The notes under the pieces are model-generated. The model had not been told where the DNA came from. It saw nothing but the letters and a program-made list of their open reading frames with translations, and ran no database searches. DNA of 64,000 nucleotides, taken from Volvox africanus. Its lineage: Eukaryota; Chlorophyta; Chlorophyceae; Chlamydomonadales; Volvocaceae. Shown here piece by piece: positions 54,723 to 64,000 of this stretch; the stretch's first letter is position 1, and the number at the start of each line of letters is the position of its first letter. The position numbers were made by a program, and so were the translations under genes. Location: positions 806,001 to 870,000 of the forward strand of contig BSDZ01000032.1 of NCBI GenBank assembly GCA_030268105.1, in the 5' to 3' direction.

Positions 54723-57305
54723 CCTCCGCACCCCTCCCGCGGAAGGAGTCACGCACTCAGCAGCTCATGCTTCCACTTCCACTGGCAGCGGCGGCAACAG
54801 TAACCGTAATGCCAACGGCACGGGTGACTCCGGGCCTATCCACGGGGGGGGCGAGGAGGCTCAGAACATGGCCTTCATGGGCAACATGTTTCAGTCCTTT
54901 GGGGCGGTGCGGGTCACCCCCACTGCCATGTACCGCTTGCTGGCTGCGGGTGCGTGGAAGGGAAGGAGAGGAACGGCTTGGTGGGGTGGGGTGGAGTGGA
55001 GTAGGTGTGTATGTCTATCTATGGTAAATGTATATGTGGGGGTGGGTAGGAGAGAGGGTTGTTCCATACAGCGGAAGGGGGAAAAGGGAAAAGGGGGCTT
55101 GGGATTAAGAAAAGGAAACTGACCCACCAGGCCCAAGAGTGAAGGGGGTTTAGGTGGGGCGCGGGCGCGTGGGATAATGAAGCATGGGGTAGTTCGACTG
55201 ACGAGCCCAACTGAGTTGGACTGACTGTCCTGATTGGGACACAGAAACTAGACACGTCGCAAGAATGCATGGCGGGTACTTGCTTTTGGAGGTCGTACAG
55301 TGGTCATGGTACATGGGTACCCGTGCTTGCCGTACTTGTACATGTCACGATATGTGGCTGTCGAAGAATGTTAGTATGTGTGTTCAGTCAGTCCCTCGTT
55401 TGCCGGCGTATCAAGGAAGCTGGTCTTCTATGCAGCTTTTCGGAAAGCCTCCGCCTGCCCCCCTCTGTCGTTCTCGCTTCCCCGCCCCCTTCCCAACCCG
55501 GACTTTGATCATCGGCCCCGTGCCCCTTTCCCCAACCTCCCCCCTTGTCCTGTCCCCTCCCTCCCCTCCCCCAGGTGAGGCAGTGCTCCTGTACCCCGGA
55601 GGGGTGAGGGAGGGATTCAAGCGCCGCAACGAGAAGTACGAGCTGTTCTGGCCGGCGAGGTGAGACGGTAGCACGCCGGGGGGAAGGGAACCGGGGAATG
55701 GTCTCAGGTGTGGGGGTCTGCGGCGGGCGGTGTGATCCGTCCGGCGCTGCGGGCAGAGGGCGCTGGGGCTCTTCAGCCCGCCACGAGGTCGGGCCCCCAG
55801 GATCCACCTTCTGGAGGAATGACCCAATCCCTCCCTCCCTATCCCTCCTATCGCCGCCGCCAGGTCTGAGTTCGTCCGGATGGCTGCCCGCTTCGGCGCC
55901 ACCATCATCCCGGTGTCGGCTGTGGGGCTGGAGGACTCGCTGGAGATCCTCCTGGACTCTGACGAAATCCGCAAGAGCCCGCTGTGGAGTGAGTCGTAGG
56001 GAGGAGGAGCAGGGCCAGAGTGTAGCACCATGATAAAGATCATAGGGATGTCCAATCCTGACGTTAACTCGCGAGCTCTTTGTTGAGAACTAGCATGGTA
56101 CAACACAGAGCGTGTGTACGTATGTGTGTGTGTTTGTGTCCGTTTGATAGGGGAAGAGGTTGGGGGGCAGCATATACCTGCTGACGGAGGGCTGTATCAT
56201 CTACAGTACACCCCCCCTCCCGGCAAACAGCGCAGCAGAGTCCGTCCACACATTGGCGACCTGAGACGGCTCGGCCGTTCCTGACCGCACCTCGCCTGGC
56301 CGCTGCCCCGCCCTCAGTCTTCCCTTTCCACCGCCTCTCATCTCATCTCATCAGGCCATTGCACCCACCCACCAGCTTCTGTTGCCTTGTGTCAACCCCC
56401 CCTGGCGGATGGCTACCTTCCGATACTCCTAAGCCACATTGACATGCCCTCCGGCGATGTCGCCCGCAGGCCTACGTGCTCGCGAGCGGGTTGCCGCAAT
56501 GCCCCGCGCCCGCGTGGGTGTGGCAGCGGAGGATGCACCCGACGAAACGTTCATTCCACCGGTCATAGCCCCCTCAGTGCCCTCCCGCTTCTACTTCCTC
56601 TTTGGCCGCCCGCTGCACACCTCACCCGCGCTGCACAAGGACCGGGCAGCTTGCGACAAGGTTGGACCAGGCGGTATGAGCGCCGCGGCCGGCATGGGCA
56701 TGTAGCAGTGGACACGGCTGTGTGTGTCAGGTTGTGGGTAGTAGGGGTAAGGTAGTGGTGGGTGGTGAGGCCAGCGGACGGGTGGGAGTGCACCACCCTG
56801 GGCCCTGGCAGAGGAGGCAAGGTAGCTAGTATATCTTGCAGCTTAGGGCTTGCTGCGCTTCTGCCAGGAAGGGGCTTGTGCGGTGTAGATTGTGTGTGGA
56901 AGGGTGGAGGGGTGGAGGGGTGGGGACGTCGCTCATGCATCAGCCCGTCTCGGAAGCCAGGCAGGCAATGAACCCCTTTCGGATATAATATAATTTATAT
57001 TCTATTCTATTCTATTCTATTCTATTCTATTCCTGATTTGTATCTGCTGCTGCTTTCACCGGAATCCGTTTGAAGCTCGCGAACACACACAAAACATTTG
57101 CGGGTATCGTCGGGGTTCTCCGCTCGCTGTCGGTTGGGTGTGCATCCAGGTGTACCAGGAGGTGCGGTCCGAGGTGGACGGCGGCATCACCTACCTGCTG
57201 CGCAAGAGGGAGCAGGACCCCTACCGGGACTTCCTTCGCCGCTACGTGTACGAACAAAACCCGCCATTCGGGCCGCGTCGTGTGGCCCCCACCTTCAAGC
57301 TGTGA
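48613..57305 (+). CDS. phytyl ester synthase / DGAT-like esterase-acyltransferase, plastid
   Basis: Member of the plant PES (esterase/lipase/thioesterase) family, which makes phytyl esters and triacylglycerol in plastids. Exons: 48613-48972, 49137-49330, 49771-50029, 50297-50387, 51832-51953, 52471-52644, 53031-53363, 54586-54949, 55575-55659, 55864-55988, 56470-56660 and 57150-57305 (817 residues, phases consistent). An Arg/Ser/Thr-rich N-terminus suggests a transit peptide. The alpha/beta-hydrolase half has LPFLLYLPDIDGDG, the elbow GEGFGG, LVNPATSY and the His segment DRGHALLYE. The acyltransferase half has LLFVGNHQLYAFD, RGLAHPGLF, LLYPGGVREGFKR, FVRMAARFGATIIPVSAVG and RFYFLFGRPL. Gly occupies the nucleophile position usually Ser in the elbow. 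Exon 8 inserts 12 Gln (CAG repeat) and Ser/Gly/Asn-rich sequence into the acyltransferase half. The exon 5 acceptor at 51831 was chosen for phase. Confidence 0.93.
50455..50885 (+). repeat. dispersed repeat family C, copy 2
   Basis: Colinear with 1325-1745 (see copy 1). Located in intron 4 of the ester-synthase gene. Both copies sit in introns of plus-strand genes in sense orientation. Edges are approximate. Confidence 0.5.
53846..54240 (-). repeat. dispersed repeat family B, copy 2
   Basis: Colinear with 19049-19464. It begins at GTTACAC like copy 1 and ends near a G-run. It lies in intron 7 of the ester-synthase gene. The B-box-like match is weaker here (GTTCGAGGG), and no tetranucleotide tail adjoins its low-coordinate end; a (TATG)n array follows about 190 bp beyond the other end. 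Confidence 0.75.
54428..54543. repeat. (TATG)n tetranucleotide microsatellite
   Basis: 29 perfect TATG units lie in ester-synthase intron 7, ending only about 42 nt before the 3' splice site at 54585. This is where the branch point and pyrimidine tract would normally lie. Confidence 0.97.
57001..57032. repeat. (TCTAT)n pentanucleotide repeat
   Basis: Six tandem TCTAT units follow an AT-rich run in the last intron of the ester-synthase gene. Confidence 0.9.
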
Positions 57306-59861
57306 TGGCGGCTGAGGATTGGGCAGCCGATAACCCAACTCGCAAAGGTGGAGTGGAGGAAGCACCCCTTTTAACCCGGAACCCGTACAATCGTGCGTGG
57401 GGGCAAAGCAGGAGGTGCGGGCAACCGACAGTCGGTGCTGTTCCCGCCCATCGACACAGGAAGCCCAATTCATGTTAGTACACCCGTACAGTCGTACATG
57501 GCTTGACCAGCATGGCGCCAGCTTGGTGACGTCCCCCAGCCATATGACCGGCAATTTCCATTCGTGCAGGACGCCAGCAGGGACAGTGTACAGTAGTGTG
57601 TCGGAGCGTTAAATGCTGATTTTATTGTCATTGAATTTGTGATTGTGAGCCGGCTACTGCCGCTGCTCTTGCAGCGGGAGTCAACAATGTGGATTCCCAC
57701 ATGACGTTTCCCGAAGCATGTACACATGGAGGCCGCAGCTCCGCGAGACTTCCGCAGATTTTTCCGTACCACCGTATTAAACGTGCGATTGGTGAAGTGA
57801 ACCTTCTTTCAAATGTCCGTTGGCGCGTTTGTCCAACAATGACGTAGTACTGCTAGTGTTCCTGACCGATGTAGCGATGTGGGTGTGATGGTGGAGCTCA
57901 GTTATTGATCGCAGCTCTGCTGGTGGCGCGAGCGATGGTGTGGGTAATGGGCCCCTGCGCATTCTGGGGATTGGCGGATGGTCCACCCTTACCCCCTCTC
58001 ACCTACCCGCCTGTGTTTCCAAACCGGCATTTCAACGCAGTCTGAGTCCGTTAGGTCGGTCGAATTTCCGTCGACTCCAAGGAGCAGACAGCGTGTCGGG
58101 ATATGTTTGAGACACGGAGATATTCTAGACACGTGGATGCTAATGAGTGCGGTATGTTTTTGTGGCCATGGTTATGGAGACGCAGTCGAGTGGTTGGCGT
58201 TCTCTATAACGAGGAGTGTCAACGAGTGTGTGCCGAGGGATGGCCAAAAGGACAGGAGTAGGCATGTTCTGGAGTGCGATTGCGGTGTACTGCGTCCATT
58301 ACGCTGCGGAGGAGTGTGGCGCTAGGGGGGGACGATGTCGTCAAATCTGAAGCCTAAACCGCATTTTTCTTCTTGCATATGTGCGTGTGGAGGGGACTGT
58401 AAGAGCAGCCCTGATGCAGATAATATGGGGTGGGTTGCCCCTTCAGTGATCGTACTCATTTTCCCGACAGCTGGATCGGTGTGCTCGTTGGGTCGCTGCG
58501 CAGTGTGCTGTCGCTGTCCCGAGATACCCGAAAGCAAACTGTTTTAAGGTAGCTGAGCCACGGCGGCCTTAGGCTTCTGACGATGGCGTTGGGATCTTGT
58601 GCTCTGATATCTGCGTGCCCTACTTGTTTGTATTGCCGGTGCCGTACTTCTGCCACAGACAGAGGCATTCCAAATAGACGTGCCATTACAAGCCCATCCG
58701 TGCGTGGCCCTGGTAGGCTTCGCAATATTGAGAGACAAGGGCCTTCTGGAACCTTTGCAGAGCAGAGTGGTAGCAACCTGGTCGGGAGATATGGCTATAT
58801 GGCTTCGTCCCAAGATGTGACTGCGTTCCTTAATATAAGAGCCGGAGGAGCAGTTGATCGGGGCGGGCGTTACCCCTTATCTTACCCCTTACCCCTTACC
58901 CCACCCCTTATCTTTTACTTAAGGGCATATAAGGTCCCGTCCCCTCATCATGCTGCTTTCGGAAGCTGCGGAAGCATACAACCGAAATGACCTTTCGTCC
59001 ATGAACAGTTTGTTGGGTAACGCTATCTTTTCTGGCCACGTTAGCTTTGATGTGTCCGACCGTAAATGTAGTCGAGTCGGTGTACGATTCCATCACTAGG
59101 TAGGACGACTCAACCACCGGCCCGCCTCATCCGCGGTAGTAGCACACCACCTCTCGTTCGGCTTCGCAGCGGGTCCGCAACAGTGTAACCACCAAATCTT
59201 TGGACTGGCCGCTAAGGCCAGTCCATTATAGTCTTTGTCAGAAAAACGCGCAGCTTGGCCTTTTCCAAACACCCACTTGCGCTTCTTGGTGGGGGAGTAC
59301 AGATAGTATGCAGAGACGACTGGACCTCTCCCTTCCCTGCGGTAAATTATCCACTTCCTTTTTGTGCCGTACATGGGTCGCGCGTCAGGGTCGCGCAGCC
59401 TCTCCCACGCCGAGTCCTCCACATCCCCCTATTCCCTCGATCCCACCCTAACGAGCAATACAGACAGACAGACAGGATTATAGATAGACACTACGAGGTC
59501 CCACTCCACCTGGAAACTGCAAGCTCTATAAACGTCACCCGCTGCTAGGGTCCACACAAACCTGGATGCCACCTCAGCCTTCCTCCGAATCACCCTCCCC
59601 ATCCCCATGATGTGGATCCGTGACTACTTGGCTTGTGCATCTGCTGGGTCCGCGCCTTCATCAGGTTGGTCCTCGACAGACGACACGCCGTTATGTGCGG
59701 AAATGTATATTCCTCAACACTCCAGACGGTTCTTTAAGGAACGGGGGGGCCGGTTAGTCCCCGCTGACTCTCCCCTTCCGAGCACATAAGGACTGGAAAA
59801 CGGGTAGCAACCCTACACCCCTAGACATGCGTGAAGCACCCCCCTAGCTCCTCATTTTCCT
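57306..59861. other. intergenic between convergent ester-synthase and LSMT-like genes
   Basis: This contains the 3' UTRs of both neighbours, short CCTTA-type tandem runs near 58870-58910, and one protein-like minus-strand frame at 59096-59422 (listed separately). An unremarkable plus-strand frame at 58583-58990 has no recognisable domain. Confidence 0.5.
59096..59422 (-). CDS. hypothetical protein-like open frame, 108 codons
   Basis: This minus-strand frame ends at TAG and has no good ATG at its start: the first ATG is about 16 codons in, and the frame opens with GTG. Composition is protein-like, with aromatic and charged residues spread evenly (KRKWIIYRREGRG, YYLYSPTKKRKWVFGKG, CCGPAAKPNERWC). 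It may be an exon of a small unannotated gene, a 3' extension of the LSMT-like gene, or a transposon relic. I do not recognise a family. Confidence 0.3.
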   Translation of the reverse strand: MEDSAWERLRDPDARPMYGTKRKWIIYRREGRGPVVSAYYLYSPTKKRKWVFGKGQAARFSDKDYNGLALAASPKIWWLHCCGPAAKPNERWCATTADEAGRWLSRPT

Positions 59862-61432
59862 CTACGCCCCCATGCCCTCAAGCACCGCCATCAGCACCCG
59901 CTTTTTCTCCACACGGAACGCCACTGCAGCCGCCTCCACCGTTGACAGCCCGCCCTTTCGGCCGCCTCCACCACTCCCACCATTGAGCAGCGCCACGTCC
60001 TCCTGCGTGCAGCAGCGAGAGCAGAGGGTTCGCGACTTCGCATCGCCAAACACCCTAACCTCTCAACAAAATCGAGGACAGCCAAACTTGTAAGCCCAAG
60101 GTGATCCACCTCCCCACAGTGCCCCAGCTCGAACACCGTCATGCCGCGGGTGTTCCAACCCACCTGCAAGCTGCTCCCAAGGTTCCCCAGCTCGCGCCGT
60201 ACCACCTCCGCCAGGACCAGTGCCAATTGGGCCTCCTGGTTCGGGGATCCCGCCTTGGCGAAGGACGAGATGCCTGGAGGATAGGTGACGCCCCGGGAGA
60301 GGGAGGGGGCCGAGGCCGGGAAAGGGCACGGAGGATTACGGCTTCTGTTTTACACAGCGGACTATCGCACTCAGAAGTCGGAGTGAGTGAGTGAGTCGGG
60401 AGTCACTCCCACCCCCACCCTCACCCCACATCCCCCATTCCAAAAACGTCAACAACGCGCACATGGACTTCCGTATCGCGCCGTACATCCACTTGATTTC
60501 GATGCTGGCATTAAAGCCTCTCCTGTCTCTCTGTTCTTTCCCCCTGTTCCCCCTCTCCTCCCCCCAGCAACACCAGGTCTCGTCTATTCGTCACCCCCCT
60601 CTCTTCCGCGCCATCCCAACCTGCTGCTGCCTCCATGTCACTGGCCAGCAGGAACCGAACCGCCTGCAGTGCCCCAGCGGAAAAGCCGGCCCTTTGGATC
60701 ACCACCTGTCGGGAGATGAGGGGCAAGGAGGACGGCGCAGATACCGATGTCACCCACGGCTATTCGGAAGGGAGCCTTATGTGAATGTGTATGTGAGTGT
60801 GAGAGGCAAAGTGTGAGGCAATATGACGTCGAGTCGGAGATGGTTATGATACCTTGACAGCAGCTGCAGAGCCGACCCGACCCGACGGCAGGAGGGAGGG
60901 AGCCTGATATGGCGAGTAAACCACTGATCAGGATTCCATGAGCCCGACTGCCGTGAAGACAAGGAAGGGGCCAGCCGCCCTACCGCCGCTTGCAGTACAC
61001 TTTTAAAGCAAAGATAAAAGATAAGATACAGATGGTGTATGTCGGGGGAAGGAGAGGGGGAGGTATATAGCCGTACGGCCCGCCGTCGATCGCAAACACA
61101 GAGCCTTTTGTGTCTCACTCACTCACATACACACAAGAAGCACAAAATCCACCGCCACTGACCTGATGCAGACTGCCGGCCAGCGCACTGGCCTTCAGCG
61201 CGTCCAGGCGTGCCTGACCCACGGGTCGCACAGCCGTCACCCAGCGCAACATGTCCGTCATGACGTACACATCCTGCGGGTTATTGGCCTCCGCAAATCC
61301 ATAGTACTGCATCAGAGAGTCGTTGGACTGCGGTCCATAAGATATGAACACCTGCGAGCGCAGCGCGGAGGGGGAGGGGAGGGGGAGGGACATACACACA
61401 TACATACCCATATACCCATATACGCATATACG

Positions 61433-61466
<34 letters not shown>

Positions 61467-63557
61467 TACACACACGCGCACACACTTTGGGCGATTTCGC
61501 AGTGGGCGTCAATGCCTCCCTGGAGCACTACAAAAACTTCCAATCGCCACCACCATTCAAGCCCAGATACACACAGAGCTTGAGAGGGGTACTGACTTCT
61601 GCCTTTCCTTTTTTCTGCCTTTAGGAGAGAAGTAGAGAGGCTCCAGGGACGGGACACGGTATCCAGTAAAGGAGCACAGAAGCCCTTCTTTCAGAGTAAG
61701 AGGTGGCGATGGAAAGACAGAGAACTGGACAGGGTTGGAGGAAGGCGCCGGGTGCCGAGGAAAGAGCAAAGGCGCTCGCTCACCTGCTCGCCTTTCGTAA
61801 ACTCCCGACTGGCTACGACGCTGTAACTGTCGCCAAAATAATTGTATGATACCTCGCTCTGTGTACGGCAAACAAACAAGTGTTAACTTGTTGATCTTGT
61901 TCGTGTCATGTAGGGGAAGATGCAGCGGCAGATGGCGGCGATGTGAGTCAGTGAGTACGTCAGCTCAATCGATGGATGTGAACAAAGCGGGGTGGCACAT
62001 AGGGTGCCGGTCGCCGCCGTCCGTGTAGATACGGCATGTGTATCCCCCTCTCCCTCCTGCTGAGTCACATAGTCATGTTAATCCTCCTGATCCCCCTCGC
62101 CCTCTCCACCCGATGTGCGGACCGACCTCGAGTCCATCCACTACTTTATACGGATGATTCCACGCCAATGTGTTTGTTTAACCCGGCATAACCCGGCAAC
62201 CCCCTCCACATCATACCACCTTCAACCAGCCCGCCGCGGCCAGTGACGCACCCTCCCCCCCCTTTACACACACAAAACAAACACCTCATACCTGTACGGC
62301 AGAGCTGTGGTTGAAAAAATCGATCAGCGGGCAGATGGCGTATTGCTTCAGAGAACGTGACAGAATGACCTCGTACAACACGTTGAACAACAGTACGGCG
62401 ATGGCAGCGCTGAGCGTTTTCTGTGGGTCCGCCAGGCCCAAGACCGTGTTGCCCAACGCCAGCACCGCCACCAGACCTGCCGTACGCAGACGGTCCTGCA
62501 ACGTGGATCCAACGTACGGCCCACTGAATGTACGGCTCCGTACACAGGACATGGCCCAGATGAAATCCTCGCGCGCTGGTGGCTGCGCACCGGAGGGCAT
62601 TCCCTTGCTGACCAGGTCGTCGTACAGCTGCTGCCACTCGCGCTGCTGCTCCGTCACCTGGCCGTTGAGAGGGGATGAACAAACAAAAGGTCGTACAGCA
62701 GAGCCCAGCTAAGGACACTCGATGCAAACAACAGCCAGCCGAACAGCAGCAGCTTGTCCTTCCTGTTGTTTTTACTAATACCCAAGCTTAGGGATGACGA
62801 ACCGGGGCACACAAACTAGACGTGCAGTGGAGTGGATCAAGCTGTCAGTATTCCGGGCCCCTGCGCCCCGCCCCCTCCGCGTCTCAAGCAACACCTCGGC
62901 CCAGAGCTCCACCTGGTCGACTAAGGCCCCGGGCTTTGCCCCAATCCGCTAAGGCCCCGTGAAAGCTGCTATCCCTCCTTCCCAGACCTGGCTGATTAAG
63001 TGGGGGTATTGCAGCGCGGCCAACTGTTGCTCGTTCCAGCGGACCGGGACGCCCGTGTCTGCTGGGAGCTGGGCCACCCAGGGAGCAAGTGATGACTGCG
63101 ACCCCCGGCGCTTGTGCCACATGAGCATTGCCGCCATCTTGGCGAACCAGGGCGCGGACTTCCACCAGTCGTCGGTGACCATGTCTGGACATGGGTTGCG
63201 CTGCTTGGGCGCGAGCACCACTGCGGAGCGGCGCGGGACCTCAACCATCAAGGAGTCAGTGGCAATGTCTGAGGATGCGGCCAACCCACGAACGCCGGCA
63301 AAGGTTGATGGCCGGACGCCAGAGAAGCGGATGCTGGCAGGGCCACGTGCCCAACTCATGAAGGCCTGTGTGCGCGAGTCATCCAGGATAACGGCGGGAG
63401 GTTGCTGGGATTGCTGTTGGGGTTGCTGACGTTGCTGCTGTGGAGCTGGCTCCGTGGGTGCGACGCTTCCAGCGCGTGGAGCGATGAGCACTCGACGGTC
63501 TGCTGAGACATTAGCTAAGCCCGCCCGCGGCGGGTGGCCCAATTGTTGAAGATGCAT
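59862..63557 (-). CDS. Rubisco large-subunit methyltransferase-like SET protein
   Basis: Member of the LSMT-like class of SET proteins, non-histone lysine methyltransferases that are often plastidial. Exons, read leftwards: 63557-62988, 62657-62292, 61858-61784, 61351-61163, 60705-60621, 60273-60164 and 60002-59862 (511 residues, phases consistent, stop TAG). The N-terminus is basic, then Gln-rich (a CAG/CAA run), perhaps a transit peptide. SET begins around GVRGLAASSDI. A hydrophobic stretch (AGLVAVLALGNTVLGLA, then AIAVLLFNVLYEVIL) lies in the insert before CPLIDFFNHSSAV. SEVSYNYFGDSYSVVASREF and VFISYGPQSNDSLMQYYGF complete SET. The C-terminal helical LSMT substrate-binding region (RAGFSAGALQAVRFLLASD, ALVLAEVVRRELGNL) follows. 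The target is unknown; LSMT homologues also modify fructose-bisphosphate aldolases. Confidence 0.9.
61436..61464. repeat. (CA)n microsatellite
   Basis: About 14 CA units lie in intron 3 of the LSMT-like gene, with TATACG/CATA repeats next to them. Confidence 0.9.
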
Positions 63558-64000
63558 GTAAAAGAATTATTGTGAACCAACCGTAAGAGACTGTTCTTAC
63601 AAGACCTTCCGCCTTGCAGGCTATGTCAAGCACCCAGGTTTTGTAGCTGGAAAACCGTAGATGAAGTGGATTTTAAGGTTGGATGGAAATCAAATTTTGT
63701 TCAAGAGTTGTGTAACGCTTAGGTTAGAAGCTGGGCACCGAGTTGCGCGCCCCGAGACCAACACGATTCGTTCCCAATTGGCCAGCAGTCCACACTTTGT
63801 TACAAACCCTACACCATAATAAGAAGATTTAATAAAAAAACTGCAATTTCTCATAAAATGCCAATTAGTGCAAGGCCAGTGTCCTGACCATCCGACGTTG
63901 CTGCAAGGATACTGCACATATCACCTCATTTTCCTTCAGCACTCCACTTCGCATGCAATAACATAAGGATATTAAGATTCTGCTCGTTATATTATCTATT
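63558..64000. other. 5' flank of the LSMT-like gene
   Basis: AT-richer sequence upstream of the LSMT-like start. It should contain that gene's promoter, but no specific motif was identified. Confidence 0.5.

Noticed and set aside
61166..61624. Plus-strand 152-codon frame across the CA repeat
   Set aside because: It overlaps well-supported minus-strand exon 4 of the LSMT-like gene and a microsatellite.

Overview
The window is nuclear DNA of a green alga, most likely a volvocine (Volvox/Chlamydomonas relatives). The grounds are intron-dense genes with short exons and GT-AG (occasionally GC-AG) introns, moderately high GC, alanine/glutamine/glycine-rich linkers inside conserved proteins, TGTAA motifs downstream of some stops, long microsatellites, and a gene set (chloroplast starch branching enzyme, phytyl-ester-synthase-like protein, cell-wall-type prolyl 4-hydroxylase) that fits a walled photosynthetic alga. 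The lineage is inferred from these traits, not from a database match. There are no prokaryotic operons, rRNA genes or CRISPR arrays.

Layout. 1-8332 (+): starch branching enzyme lacking its N-terminus (18 exons traced to the stop). 12520-21230 (-): SUVH-type histone H3K9 methyltransferase (SRA, degenerate pre-SET, split SET, post-SET; 15 exons). 21520-29098 (+): ADA2, the adaptor of GCN5/SAGA histone acetyltransferase complexes (ZZ, SANT, SWIRM), divergent from the SUVH gene across about 290 bp. 30284-32415 (-): secreted prolyl 4-hydroxylase with a C-terminal ShKT domain. 35165-39275 (-): a large low-complexity protein of unknown function with six RPxSA motifs. 39605-39883 (+): LYRM5/ETFRF1-like LYR protein. 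40866-43337 (+): SET-domain protein with unresolved 5' end. 48613-57305 (+): phytyl ester synthase/DGAT-like protein (12 exons). 59862-63557 (-): Rubisco-LSMT-like SET protein (7 exons). Exon chains were built by eye from splice motifs, reading phase and conserved motifs; exon lengths and phases were checked for consistency wherever exons are listed.

Between and inside the genes lie at least three dispersed repeat families. Family A is about 261 bp with three copies. Family B is about 400 bp with two copies. Family C is diverged, with two copies plus a fragment. Other repeats are long hexa- and tetranucleotide microsatellites, a 13-bp minisatellite, foldbacks, and a perfect 130-bp tandem duplication in an ADA2 intron.

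The genes do not form one pathway. The clearest functional pairing is the divergent SUVH/ADA2 pair, a repressive and an activating chromatin factor. Three of the nine main genes encode SET-domain proteins of different classes. The most distinctive protein-level features are the Gly in place of the expected nucleophile in the ester-synthase-like protein, the stripped pre-SET cysteine cluster in the SUVH protein, and the RPxSA-repeat protein.
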